A DNA stretch of 64,000 nucleotides from the NCBI RefSeq assembly GCF_003391395.1, contig NZ_CP024190.1, forward strand, positions 5,580,001 to 5,644,000. Direction: 5' to 3'. How positions within the stretch are numbered: position 1 is the stretch's first letter; every line of letters starts with the position of its first letter. Under the pieces are notes generated by a model, which searched no databases, was not told the DNA's origin, and worked only from the letters and a program-made list of their open reading frames with translations. The translations under genes were made by a program, and so were the position numbers. The stretch comes from Mycobacterium marinum (GTDB lineage Bacteria > Actinomycetota > Actinomycetes > Mycobacteriales > Mycobacteriaceae). Below, one piece after another: positions 17,518 through 26,620 of the stretch.

Positions 17518-18623
17518 CCGTCGATATCGGGCGGTTCCGGGCGGATCTGCGCACCTGGCTCGACGATAATGAGATGACCCCCGGACCCGACCATTCGTTG
17601 CGGGGCCACATGCAACAGTTGGCCCGAGTGCACGGCGCGCTGTATGAAGCCGGATGGATGCGTTACGGCTGGCCCACCGAAGTCGGCGGGCTCGGTGGAC
17701 CGGCGCTGCTGCGCGCGATCGTCGGTGAGGAGGTGGTCGGGCGCCGGCTGGCCGAACCTGGCCCCTACTCCATGGCCGAGGTGCTGGCACCGACGCTGAT
17801 CGACTACGCACCCAAAGGGTTGGCGGCGGAAATGGTGCCGCGGCTGCTCAGCGGTCGCGAGCAATGGTGTCAGGGATTCTCCGAACCGGGGTCGGGCAGC
17901 GACCTGGCATCGCTGTCCACCCGCGCGACCCCTCGCGGCGACGATTGGATCATCAACGGGCAGAAGGTGTGGACCAGCTTCGCGCAGTTCTGCACGCGTT
18001 GCATTCTGCTCACCCGTACCGCGCCTGGGCATGAGGGAATCACCGCGTTCTTTGTCGATCTGGACACGCCGGGGATCACCGTCCGGCCGTTGCGCACCAT
18101 GCACGGGGTCGACGAATTCTGCGAGGTGTACTACGACGACGTGGTGATCCCGTCCGGCCGGATGCTCGGCCGGCCCGGTGATGGCTGGCGGCTGGCGATG
18201 GACCTGCTCCCCTATGAACGCTCAACCTGCTTTTGGCAGCGCATCGCCTATCTGTATTCCCGGCTCGACGAACTCATCGCCGACACCGCTGCCACCAGCT
18301 CTGCACTCGACGAGTTCGACCTTGGTGCGGCATATCTGGGACTGCATACCCTGCGCTGCCGTTCCCGTGACACACAGCACCGCCTGGCCGGCGGCTCGCG
18401 ACTCGGGCCGGAGACTTCGATTGACAAGGTTCTCTTGGCGACCGCCGAGCAACGCCTCTACGACACCGTCCGCGACCTGCTGCCGGCAACGCTGGAACTC
18501 GACGACACCCCGTGGCGCCCGGAATACCTCTATTCACGTGCGGCCACCATCTATGGCGGGACCGCCGAAATCCAGCGCAACATCATCGCGCGCCGGCTGC
18601 TCGGACTGGGCAGCGAGGGATGA
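17514..18623 (+). CDS. Acyl-CoA dehydrogenase, larger subunit of a probable heteromeric pair
   Basis: 369 residues, GTG start overlapping the previous stop. ACAD segments are GFSEPGSGSDLASLSTRA, DWIINGQKVWTSF and the C-terminal YGGTAEIQRNIIARRLLGLG. It is followed 20 bp later by a 272-residue ACAD-like gene. This matches the alpha2beta2 acyl-CoA dehydrogenases known in mycobacterial steroid catabolism (FadE26-FadE27, FadE28-FadE29), where each FAD site is shared between unlike subunits. Confidence 0.9.
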   Translation: MTVDIGRFRADLRTWLDDNEMTPGPDHSLRGHMQQLARVHGALYEAGWMRYGWPTEVGGLGGPALLRAIVGEEVVGRRLAEPGPYSMAEVLAPTLIDYAPKGLAAEMVPRLLSGREQWCQGFSEPGSGSDLASLSTRATPRGDDWIINGQKVWTSFAQFCTRCILLTRTAPGHEGITAFFVDLDTPGITVRPLRTMHGVDEFCEVYYDDVVIPSGRMLGRPGDGWRLAMDLLPYERSTCFWQRIAYLYSRLDELIADTAATSSALDEFDLGAAYLGLHTLRCRSRDTQHRLAGGSRLGPETSIDKVLLATAEQRLYDTVRDLLPATLELDDTPWRPEYLYSRAATIYGGTAEIQRNIIARRLLGLGSEG

Positions 18624-18643
18624 GCGCGAGATAGCGAGGACCA

Positions 18644-19462
18644 GTGGATCTCACCGACCCCGAATCGCTGCGACTGCTGGCGGACTCGCTGAAAACCGTA
18701 GTCACACAGCACCCGTCGCCGTCGGGCGGCGGGCTGGATGCGGCGTTGCAGGCCCTCGGCTGGCTCGACATGCTCGACGAGATTCCCGGCACTGCCGTTC
18801 CCTTGGTGTTTGCCATGCTCGGCGAGAACGGTGTGCATGCGCCGCTCGTCAATGACGTCGTGGCGCGTGCCGCCGGCTGCCCGGGTGGCGGCACCGTGCC
18901 GCTACCGTTTGCGGGCGGATCCTGGGTGATCTGGTCGCGCGGAGATCAGGCCGGTTCCGTGTTGGATGGTGAACTACCGATACTCCGGGTGGAACCGGCC
19001 GATCCGCTGCCACCCGCCGCACTGGCCGCGGGCCGAAGCGCGGTGGGCTGGTGGCTGGCCGGCGCCAGCCGGGCCATGCTGGAGCTGGCCCGCCGGCATG
19101 CACTGGACCGAAACCAGTTCGGGCACCCCATCGCCGCGTTTCAGGCGGTCCGGCACCGGCTGGCCGAGGCGCTGGTCGCGATCGAAGGCGCCGAAGCGAC
19201 CCTTCGGGCCGCCACGGACCAGCCTGACGAATTGGCCTGTCTGCTGGCCAAAGCCGCGGCCGGCCAGGCCGCACTGACCACCGCCCGCCATTGCCAGCAG
19301 GTGCTTGCCGGCATCGGCTTCACCGCGGAACATCAGCTGCATCACCACGTCAAGCGTTCCCTGGTGCTCGACGGGCTGCTCGGCAGTTCGCGCGAGCTCA
19401 CCCGCGAGGCGGGTGCGGTCCTGCGGACCAAAGGATTTGCTCCCCGGCTAGCTCAACTCTGA
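18644..19462 (+). CDS. Acyl-CoA dehydrogenase, short subunit of the pair
   Basis: 272 residues, GTG start with GCGAGGA upstream. It is shorter than a self-sufficient ACAD (~380). The N-terminal and middle domains are reduced, and the C-terminal helical domain carries RHALDRNQFGHPIAAFQAVRHRLAE and QVLAGIGFTAEHQLHHHVKRS. It is the last gene of the operon and probably forms a heterotetramer with the preceding subunit to desaturate a bulky acyl-CoA. It is not a frameshifted half of one gene: each ORF has its own start and ACAD signatures. Confidence 0.87.
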   Translation: MDLTDPESLRLLADSLKTVVTQHPSPSGGGLDAALQALGWLDMLDEIPGTAVPLVFAMLGENGVHAPLVNDVVARAAGCPGGGTVPLPFAGGSWVIWSRGDQAGSVLDGELPILRVEPADPLPPAALAAGRSAVGWWLAGASRAMLELARRHALDRNQFGHPIAAFQAVRHRLAEALVAIEGAEATLRAATDQPDELACLLAKAAAGQAALTTARHCQQVLAGIGFTAEHQLHHHVKRSLVLDGLLGSSRELTREAGAVLRTKGFAPRLAQL

Positions 19463-19592
19463 TTTCTTCGACAGCAACCGCGATGCCGAGCTGCCAACGT
19501 TACGGCTGGTCAGTGGAATCGGCTTAGGTGGCAGCAGCGGCGATCACCGGTTGTGGCCCGACCCCGGGCCCACCCCGCGACTGGCCCTGCCC

Positions 19593-21128
19593 CTAGTGTT
19601 CTGCGCCGAACTGTCCGGACAGCCGGCCGTGGCGCTCTGCCGAATCCTGGTTCAGACCAATGATTTCGACGCATCGGCCCTTGGCTTGGTATTTGGTGAT
19701 GATGGCGTCGAGTGCGGCCACGGTGGAGGCGTCCCAGATGTGGGACTGCGACATGTCGATCACCACGTTGTCCGGGTCGTCGACGTAGTTGAATTGGTAA
19801 ACCAAGTCGTTGCTCGAGGCGAAGAACAATTCACCGCTAACTCGGTAGACCACCGTGTCAGCGGCGCCGCCGGTGTCTGATTCCACGATTCTTTCCACCG
19901 TCATGAAGTGAGCAACACGCCGCGCAAAGAGCACCATCGCGGTCAAGACACCGGCAACGACGCCGTAAGCGAGGTTGTGGGTTGCCACGGTGACCACCAC
20001 GGTGGCGAGCATGACCAGCGTTTCGCTGCGCGGCATCCGACGTAGCGTCGCGGGGGCAATGCTGTGCCAGTCCATCGTGCCGACCGAGACCATGATCATC
20101 ACCGCGACCAGTGCCGCCATCGGAATGAGCGCGACCACGTCGCCGAGGCCGACGACCAGGCCCAACAGGAACAGGCCGGCGAGGAAGGTCGAGATCCGGG
20201 TGCGAGCACCGGAGACCTTCACGTTGATCATGGTCTGGCCGATCATTGCGCAGCCGCCCATTCCGCCGAAGAAGCCCGTGACAACGTTGGCAACGCCCTG
20301 CCCCCAGGCCTCCCGGGTTTTGTTGCTGTGGGTGTCGGTGATGTCGTCAACGAGCTTGGCCGTCAGCAACGATTCCAGCAACCCGACCAACGCCATTGCC
20401 AGCGCATACGGGCCGATGATGGACAGGGTTTCCAGTGCGAACGGGACGTGGGGCACCAATAGGGTCGGCAGGCTGGACGGCAACTGGCCTTCGTCGCCGA
20501 CGTTGGGAATCTCGACGGAGAACGCGACCGCGGCGGCCGTCAAGACCACGATCGCGACCAAAGGAGCTGGGACAACGGTGGTCAGTTTTGGCAGGAACAC
20601 CATCAACAGCAAACCAACGATGACAAACGGATAGACCACCGCCGGCACTCCCAGTAGGTGGGGCAGCTGTGAGAGGAATATCAAGATCGCGAGCGCATTG
20701 ACGAAGCCGACCATCACGCTGCGTGGGATGAACCGCATCAACCGAGCGACCCCCAGCAAGCTGAGCGTGATCTGCAAAAGGCCCGCCAAGATCACCGCGG
20801 CGATGAAGTAGTCGGCCCCGTGTTCACGCGCCAGCGGCGCGATCACCAACGCAATGGCGCCGGTGGCCGCGGAGATCATGGCCGGGCGCCCGCCCACCAC
20901 AGCGATGGTCACCGCCATGGTGAAAGAGGCGAAAAGCCCCACTCGAGGGTCCACCCCGGCGATGATCGAAAAGGAGATTGCTTCAGGGATCAGCGCCAGA
21001 GCAACCACCAAACCGGCGAGCACCTCGGTCCGCAGACGAGTCGGCGAACGCAGTGCGGCCAGCACCGCGGTACTGGGATCGCCCGCCTCGCGAATCGTTG
21101 GGACAGCCGAAACCTGTTGGGAAGACAA
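19593..21128 (-). CDS. SulP family anion transporter with STAS domain
   Basis: 511 residues from a TTG with CGGAG upstream; the frame stays open to 21359, so a longer N-terminus cannot be excluded. About 10-12 transmembrane segments begin at EVLAGLVVALALIPEAISFS, the SulP signature region. A cytoplasmic STAS domain closes the protein (VVYRVSGELFFASSNDL...VVIDMSQSHIWDASTVAALD). It probably transports sulfate, bicarbonate or another small anion. It resembles M. tuberculosis Rv1707 as I recall it. It is convergent with the ACAD operon and appears unrelated to the catabolic genes. Confidence 0.92.
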   Translation of the reverse strand: MSSQQVSAVPTIREAGDPSTAVLAALRSPTRLRTEVLAGLVVALALIPEAISFSIIAGVDPRVGLFASFTMAVTIAVVGGRPAMISAATGAIALVIAPLAREHGADYFIAAVILAGLLQITLSLLGVARLMRFIPRSVMVGFVNALAILIFLSQLPHLLGVPAVVYPFVIVGLLLMVFLPKLTTVVPAPLVAIVVLTAAAVAFSVEIPNVGDEGQLPSSLPTLLVPHVPFALETLSIIGPYALAMALVGLLESLLTAKLVDDITDTHSNKTREAWGQGVANVVTGFFGGMGGCAMIGQTMINVKVSGARTRISTFLAGLFLLGLVVGLGDVVALIPMAALVAVMIMVSVGTMDWHSIAPATLRRMPRSETLVMLATVVVTVATHNLAYGVVAGVLTAMVLFARRVAHFMTVERIVESDTGGAADTVVYRVSGELFFASSNDLVYQFNYVDDPDNVVIDMSQSHIWDASTVAALDAIITKYQAKGRCVEIIGLNQDSAERHGRLSGQFGAEH

Positions 21129-21428
21129 AGCACTCCGTTCAGCTCGCGCGTAGCCAAGGGCCCGGCGCGGCGCGAAGATCGATTTGGGCGGCAGACGCGT
21201 CGACGCACCAATGCGGACGACCGGCCGAGAGGACTCGGATCGGCCCACTGCCGGACTGGATCCTACCCTTTCCCGAGGGGAGAGTTGGAATTTCGTGGGC
21301 CAGATCACGGCACCACCAGATCCAGCCCAGCCACCGGGTCGGCGGCTAAATCGGTTCATACACGGTCATTTTCGGGACAAACGTAGCCATGAATTCCGGC
21401 ATGCCGATGTAAGGCGAGCCGATACCGC
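21129..21428. other. 300-bp gap upstream of the SulP gene
   Basis: It holds the possible extended N-terminus of the SulP gene (in frame to 21359) and nothing else I can support. No clear operator, hairpin or RNA gene was seen. Confidence 0.4.
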
Positions 21429-22616
21429 CTAACCGCGCGGCAGGCCGAGTATCCGTTCAGCGATGATGTTGCGCTGAATTTCAGAGGTGCCTCCGGCGAT
21501 GGTGCCGGCGAAGCTACGCGCGTAGCGGTCGAACCAGCTGCCATAGTGGTTGTCCAGGTTCAACGCAGCGATGGGTGCCGTGATCGAGGGGTGCACCAGA
21601 CCGTCGCCGCCTGCCGAGTCGAGCGCATCTTCGCAGGCACGCTGCAAAGCCTCCGAGCCCAGCAGCTTGAGCACCGACTGCGCGGGCACATCCTCCTGTC
21701 CACGCGCCGCCGAGGCCAGTGTCGCGGACCCGAGCAGTCGCATCGCCTGGGTATCCATCACCAACGTGGCGTAGCGATCCCGTTGCAGCACGCCCGCTGG
21801 ATTGAAATCGGTTGCCAATTCGCCCAACAGGTTGGCATATCCCAGCCACAGCATCGTGCGTTCGTGCCCAAGGGAGCCGGTCGCCACCCGCCACCCTCCG
21901 TTGAGCTCACCCACCAGGTTCTCGGCCGGCACCGCTGCGTCGGTGAAAAACACCTCATTGAAGTCGACATCGTCGTGGTCGCACACCGACGCGAATGGCC
22001 GCCGCACCACGCCGGAAGTGTCAGTCGGAATCAGCAAAGCGCTGATTCCCTTGTGCTTTGGGGCGTCAGGATCGGTACGCACGAACGTCAGCAGCACATC
22101 GGCGTCATGGGCACCTGATGTCCACACCTTCTGCCCATTGACCACAAAACGGTCCCCCTCGCCGTCGCGGTAGCGCACTGCTCGCGTCTTCAACGACGCC
22201 AGATCCGAGCCCGCGCCCGGCTCGCTCATACCCAACGACGCGGTCATCTCCGCCCGCAGGATCGGCACTGCCCAGCGCCGCTTCTGCTCCGGCGTTCCGA
22301 ACGACAGCAGCGACTCCGCAATGATGCCCACGCCTTGTGGGTTGAAACTGCGATAAAGGCGGCGCCGGGCCAACTCCTGCAGATGTACGTACTGCTGCAG
22401 CAGTGAGGCATTGCGACCACCGAACTCCGGCGGATTGCCCGGGATCAACCACCCGTTGTCGAACAACAAGCGTTGCCACCGCCGCGCCCACTCCGGCACG
22501 TGCGAGCAGGACCGCGGCCGCTCCATCCCGGCCGCCTGATCGGGCAAATTCCGGTCCAGAAACGAGATGAATTCGTCGCGGAAGGCCTCGACGTCGGCAT
22601 CAAAGGTCAGCTGCAC
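21429..22616 (-). CDS. Acyl-CoA dehydrogenase (FadE family)
   Basis: 395 residues from a GTG with GAGGAG close upstream (MQLTFDADVEAF); an in-frame ATG at 22661 is less likely. Segments are LGMSEPGAGSDLASLKTRA, FVVNGQKVWTSGA and the C-terminal IAGGTSEIQRNIIAERILGLPRG. It is full length and probably homomeric. It is divergent from a TetR gene, with a perfect GAGAAT-N3-ATTCTC palindrome 54 bp upstream, so its expression is probably controlled by that or a related regulator. Confidence 0.92.
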   Translation of the reverse strand: MQLTFDADVEAFRDEFISFLDRNLPDQAAGMERPRSCSHVPEWARRWQRLLFDNGWLIPGNPPEFGGRNASLLQQYVHLQELARRRLYRSFNPQGVGIIAESLLSFGTPEQKRRWAVPILRAEMTASLGMSEPGAGSDLASLKTRAVRYRDGEGDRFVVNGQKVWTSGAHDADVLLTFVRTDPDAPKHKGISALLIPTDTSGVVRRPFASVCDHDDVDFNEVFFTDAAVPAENLVGELNGGWRVATGSLGHERTMLWLGYANLLGELATDFNPAGVLQRDRYATLVMDTQAMRLLGSATLASAARGQEDVPAQSVLKLLGSEALQRACEDALDSAGGDGLVHPSITAPIAALNLDNHYGSWFDRYARSFAGTIAGGTSEIQRNIIAERILGLPRG

Positions 22617-22669
22617 AGAACTCCTCGCCGCCCACTGAAGTTGATTCTGCTTCCCAAACACGTGCGCAA

Positions 22670-22684
22670 GAGAATAGTATTCTC
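22670..22684. promoter_or_regulatory. Perfect operator-like palindrome GAGAATAGTATTCTC
   Basis: 6-bp arms around AGT. It sits 54 bp before the ACAD start (minus) and 57 bp before the TetR start (plus), the classical position for a TetR autoregulatory operator. Confidence 0.75.
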
Positions 22685-22740
22685 ATGTTCAGGAAGTTAC
22701 AATCTCTCGTACACCGTCTGTGAGGAGGTCGAGCGCAGCG

Positions 22741-23460
22741 ATGGCACGGCGTTCTCCGGTACAGTCCAACCATGTTTTCTCCTCGCGGCAATCATCTGAG
22801 CCGCCCGTGACGAACCCGAGCGAAGAACCCGCCTGGAAGCAGCGCGCCGTCGAGCGGTCGATCAAGACCGCGAAACTGCGAGCGGCGCAGCGCGTTCAGC
22901 GTTTCCTGGACGCCGCACAGGCCATCATCATCGAAAAGGGCAGCACAGACTTCACCGTGCAGGAAGTCGTGGACCGGTCACGGCAGTCATTGCGCAGCTT
23001 CTACCTGCAGTTCGACGGCAAACACGAGCTATTGCTGGCGCTCTTCGAGGACGCACTGAGCCGGTCCGCCGACCAGATCCGCGCCGCCACCGAAACCCAC
23101 GCGGATCCGCTGGAGCGACTGAAAGTGGCGGTCGAGCTCTTGTATGAGGCGTCGCGCCCCGACCCGACAGCCAAGCGACCACTGTTTACCGACTTCGCGC
23201 CGCGCCTGTTGGTAAGCCACCCGGCCGAGGTCAAAGTCGCGCACGCGCCGCTGGTGGCGTTGCTCACCGAGCTGATGGAGGCCGCGGCCGAGGCCGGCGA
23301 ACTGCGAGAAGACCTCAACCCAAGACGGATAGCCGCCATGACCATGCAGACGGTCATGTTCATCGCGCAGTCCAGCGGCGGCACCGACGACGCGACGAGC
23401 CACCCCATCACCGCAGATGAAGTATGGGATTTCTGTTCACGCGGATTCGCCGCCTCCTAA
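22741..23460 (+). CDS. TetR-family transcriptional regulator
   Basis: 239 residues from an ATG 12 bp after AGGAGG; a GTG at 22720 and a GTG at 22807 (MTNPSEEPAWKQ) are alternatives. The HTH lies in TVQEVVDRSRQSLRSFYLQFDGK. A long C-terminal helical ligand domain follows. It is divergent from the ACAD gene with a palindromic site between. It is 233 bp ahead of a P450-SDR-SDR group that has a near-identical site upstream. It is the best local candidate for reading the GAGAAT-N3-ATTCTC motif. Confidence 0.88.
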   Translation: MARRSPVQSNHVFSSRQSSEPPVTNPSEEPAWKQRAVERSIKTAKLRAAQRVQRFLDAAQAIIIEKGSTDFTVQEVVDRSRQSLRSFYLQFDGKHELLLALFEDALSRSADQIRAATETHADPLERLKVAVELLYEASRPDPTAKRPLFTDFAPRLLVSHPAEVKVAHAPLVALLTELMEAAAEAGELREDLNPRRIAAMTMQTVMFIAQSSGGTDDATSHPITADEVWDFCSRGFAAS

Positions 23461-23542
23461 CACCACCCGAACAGGCCTGCCCGAGTCACCGGCCCGCTTC
23501 GTCCGCCGGTGATAATGCCCGCGCGCGTTGAATCAGCCTAAC

Positions 23543-23557
23543 GAGAACGCTATTCTC
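23543..23557. promoter_or_regulatory. Operator-like palindrome GAGAACGCTATTCTC
   Basis: It differs from the 22670 and 13675 sites by one arm base and lies 137 bp before the P450 start. It is probably part of the same regulon. Confidence 0.6.
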
Positions 23558-23693
23558 TCCATATAAGAACTGCGATTAGCTAAAACGGATTCCTCGTTGA
23601 CACTCGTTGGCGGGTGATGACAGAGTTCAGGTGCAGCACGACTCGTGTTGCACGGGCGAACGGGCAAGCACGTTCCTTCGAGAGGCGACATGG

Positions 23694-24896
23694 GTGACAG
23701 TGACCGCAGCGAGTGACGTCTACTTCGACCCGTACGACGTAGAGCTCAACGCGGACCCCTACCCGATGTTCCGCCGGCTCCGCGAAGAGGCGCCGCTGTA
23801 CTACAACGCGCAGCACGGCTTCTACGCGCTGAGCAGGTTCGCCGATGTCGACCGGGCCATCGTCGACTATCAAACGTTCAGTTCGGCCAGGGGGGCAATC
23901 CTCGAGATCATCAAGGCCAACATCGACATCCCCGCGGGCGTACTCGTCTTCGAGGATCCGCCGGTCCACGACGTTCACCGTAAGTTGTTGTCGCGCATGT
24001 TCACCCCGCGCAAGATCAATGATCTAGAACCCAAGATCCGCGAATTCTGCGCGCGCAGTTTGGATCCCCTGATGGGCAGCGGCAGGTTCGACTTCGTCGC
24101 CGATCTCGGCGCCCAGATGCCGATGCGCGTCATCGGCATGCTGCTGGGCGTCCCAGAGGAGGACCAGGAAGCCGCCCGCGATTTCGCCACTGCCCAGCTG
24201 CGCACCGAGGCCGGCAAACCGATGAAGGCCTCCGCCGACGGCATGGTCAGCGGCGACTTCTTCGCCCACTACATCGATTGGCGCGCCGAGCATCCCTCCA
24301 GCGACATCATGACCGAACTTCTCAACGCCGAATTCGAGGACGAGACCGGGACCGTGCGTCGACTCAGACGCGATGAACTTCTCACCTATGTCAGTGTGGT
24401 GTCCGGAGCGGGCAACGAGACCACCACCCGGCTGATCGGTTGGGCCGGCAAGGTGTTGGCTGAGCATCCAGATCAGCGCCGAGCACTGGTCGAGGACCCG
24501 TCGCTGATTCCGCAGGCGGTTGAGGAACTGCTGCGCTACGAGGCACCCGCACCACACGTGGCCCGGTACGTGACCCGCGATCTGCGGTACTACGGCGAAT
24601 CGGTGCCCGAAGGCAGCATCATGATGATGCTGATCGGGGCGGCCAACCGCGATCATCGCCAATTCCCGCCGGACGGTGACGTTTTCGATATCCGGCGCGA
24701 GCCACACCAACACTTGACCTTCAGCGTCGGAACCCACTACTGCCTGGGCTCGGCGCTGGCACGGCTGGAAGGCCGGATCGCGCTCGAGGAGATCCTCAAG
24801 CGCTTCCCCGAATGGGATGTCGACCTTGGTAACGCCAAGCTCTCCCCGACCTCCACCGTACGAGGCTGGGAGAGCCTGCCGGCCGTCTTCGATTGA
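23694..24896 (+). CDS. Cytochrome P450
   Basis: 400 residues from a GTG preceded by GAGAGG (MTVTAASDVYFDPYDVEL); upstream in-frame starts give an implausible Cys-containing extension. The heme loop is FSVGTHYCLGSALARLEG with Cys350, the I-helix VSGAGNETTTR, and the K-helix EELLRYEAPAP. It is followed by a mycofactocin-type SDR, suggesting that a hydroxyl made by the P450 is then oxidised. No ferredoxin gene is adjacent, so it must share one of the others. Confidence 0.93.
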   Translation: MTVTAASDVYFDPYDVELNADPYPMFRRLREEAPLYYNAQHGFYALSRFADVDRAIVDYQTFSSARGAILEIIKANIDIPAGVLVFEDPPVHDVHRKLLSRMFTPRKINDLEPKIREFCARSLDPLMGSGRFDFVADLGAQMPMRVIGMLLGVPEEDQEAARDFATAQLRTEAGKPMKASADGMVSGDFFAHYIDWRAEHPSSDIMTELLNAEFEDETGTVRRLRRDELLTYVSVVSGAGNETTTRLIGWAGKVLAEHPDQRRALVEDPSLIPQAVEELLRYEAPAPHVARYVTRDLRYYGESVPEGSIMMMLIGAANRDHRQFPPDGDVFDIRREPHQHLTFSVGTHYCLGSALARLEGRIALEEILKRFPEWDVDLGNAKLSPTSTVRGWESLPAVFD

Positions 24897-24926
24897 GCCA
24901 CCCCCACCTGAGGAAGTGAGGTATCC

Positions 24927-25778
24927 ATGACTGAGCAGCTTGGCGGGCGGGTCGCGGGAAAAGTCGCGTTCATCACCGGAGCGGCTCGCGGCCAGGGCCG
25001 CAGCCATGCGGTACGTCTGGCGCAGGAGGGTGCCGACATCATCGCTGTCGACGTGTGTAAACCCATCGTGGAGAACACCACCATCCCGGCGTCCACCCCG
25101 GAGGACCTGGCCGAGACGGCCGATCTGGTCAAGGGACACAACCGCCGGATCTTCACCGCCGAGGCCGATGTGCGTGACTACGACGCGCTGAAAGCCGCGG
25201 TGGACGCCGGAGTGGACGAACTGGGCCGGCTGGACATCATCGTGGCCAACGCGGGCATCGGCAACGGCGGCGCCACGCTGGACAAGACCAGTGAACACGA
25301 CTGGCAGGAGATGATCGACGTCAACCTGTCCGGGGTCTGGAAATCCGTCAAAGCCGCGGTGCCGCATCTGATTGCCGGGGGCAACGGGGGCTCGATCGTC
25401 TTGACCAGTTCGGTCGGCGGAATGAAGGCGTACCCGCACTGCGGCAATTACGTGGCGGCCAAGCACGGCGTCGTAGGCCTGATGCGGTCCTTTGCAGTTG
25501 AGTTGGGGCAACACATGATTCGGGTCAATTCGGTACACCCAACGCATGTCCGGACCCCCATGCTGCACAACGAGGGCACCTTCAAGATGTTTCGCCCGGA
25601 CCTGGAGAATCCCGGTCCCGACGACATGGCACCGATCTGCCAGCTCTTCCACACCCTGCCGATTCCGTGGGTCGAGGCCGAAGACATCAGCAACGCCGTA
25701 CTGTTCCTGGCCTCCGACGAGTCCCGCTACATAACCGGTGTCACCCTGCCCGTCGACGCAGGTGGCTGCCTGAAATAG
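24927..25778 (+). CDS. Mycofactocin-coupled SDR oxidoreductase
   Basis: 283 residues. The Rossmann motif is FITGAARGQGRSHA. An insertion after the second strand (AVDVCKPIVENTTIPASTPEDLAET) is the hallmark of mycofactocin-coupled SDRs, which keep NAD bound. The catalytic region is LTSSVGG...YVAAKHG. C-terminal signature RYITGVTLPVDAGGCLK. It probably oxidises an alcohol produced by the upstream P450, with electrons passing to mycofactocin. The mycofactocin biosynthesis genes are not in this window. Confidence 0.88.
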   Translation: MTEQLGGRVAGKVAFITGAARGQGRSHAVRLAQEGADIIAVDVCKPIVENTTIPASTPEDLAETADLVKGHNRRIFTAEADVRDYDALKAAVDAGVDELGRLDIIVANAGIGNGGATLDKTSEHDWQEMIDVNLSGVWKSVKAAVPHLIAGGNGGSIVLTSSVGGMKAYPHCGNYVAAKHGVVGLMRSFAVELGQHMIRVNSVHPTHVRTPMLHNEGTFKMFRPDLENPGPDDMAPICQLFHTLPIPWVEAEDISNAVLFLASDESRYITGVTLPVDAGGCLK

Positions 25779-25789
25779 GGTTCCGTCAC

Positions 25790-26620
25790 ATGGACGGATT
25801 TGCGGGACGCGGGGCGGTCATAACGGGTGGGGCGAGCGGCATCGGCTTGGCCACGGCTACCGAGTTCGCTCGGCGCGGGGCCAAGGTGGTGCTGGCCGAC
25901 ATCGACAAGCCGGGACTGGAGCGGTCCGTCGAACATCTGCGCGGGAAGGGTTTCGATGCGCACGGCGTGATGTGTGACGTCCGCCATCTGAGCGAGGTCA
26001 ACCATCTCGCCGCCGAATCCGCCCGCCTGCTGGGGCAAATCGACGTGGTGTTCAGCAATGCCGGCATTGTCGTCGCGGGTCCGATCGCCGACATGACGCA
26101 CGACGACTGGCGGTGGGTGATCGACATCGATCTGTGGGGCTCAATTCATACCGTCGAGGCGTTCCTGCCGAAGCTGCTGGAACACGGTGGACACATCGCC
26201 TTCACCGCGTCCTTTGCCGGACTGGTGCCCAACGCCGGCCTCGGCGCCTACGGCGTAGCCAAATACGGCGTCGTCGGCTTGGCCGAAACCCTCTCCCGCG
26301 AAATGAAAGACCGCGGAGTCGGGGTAACGGTGTTGTGCCCGATGGTCGTCGAGACCCGGCTGGTCTCCAACTCGGAGCGGATCCGCGGCGCGGACTACGG
26401 ACTGTCATCCGCACCGCAGGTAACCGGGGACATGGGCTCCCTGCCGACACAGGACGATAGCCTGCGCGTCGACGAGCTGGCACGCCTGACGGCCGACGCC
26501 ATCCTGGCCAACCGCCTCTACGTGCTGCCACACGAGGGCGCCCGCACCTCGATTCAACGCAGGTTTGCCCGCATTGACCGCACATTCGACGAGCAAGCCG
26601 CCGAAGGCTGGCGGCACTAG
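25790..26620 (+). CDS. SDR family oxidoreductase
   Basis: 276 residues starting MDGFAGRGAVITGGASGIG (TGxxxGIG motif). The catalytic Ser is in FTASFAG and Tyr-x-x-x-Lys in YGVAKYG. It lacks the usual C-terminal TGxxxxVDGG end and instead has a ~55-residue extension (LPHEGARTSIQRRFARIDRTF), so it belongs to a different SDR subgroup. It follows the mycofactocin SDR by 11 bp. Its stop codon overlaps that of the convergent SDR gene (shared CTAG). Confidence 0.9.
   Translation: MDGFAGRGAVITGGASGIGLATATEFARRGAKVVLADIDKPGLERSVEHLRGKGFDAHGVMCDVRHLSEVNHLAAESARLLGQIDVVFSNAGIVVAGPIADMTHDDWRWVIDIDLWGSIHTVEAFLPKLLEHGGHIAFTASFAGLVPNAGLGAYGVAKYGVVGLAETLSREMKDRGVGVTVLCPMVVETRLVSNSERIRGADYGLSSAPQVTGDMGSLPTQDDSLRVDELARLTADAILANRLYVLPHEGARTSIQRRFARIDRTFDEQAAEGWRH

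Noticed and set aside
17514..19462. The two ACAD genes as one gene broken by a frameshift
   Set aside because: Each has its own start, ribosome site and ACAD segments, and the second resembles a known short-subunit type.
24024..25652. 542-residue open frame on the minus strand opposite the P450 and SDR
   Set aside because: Antisense to two clear enzymes; no family features; typical high-GC shadow.
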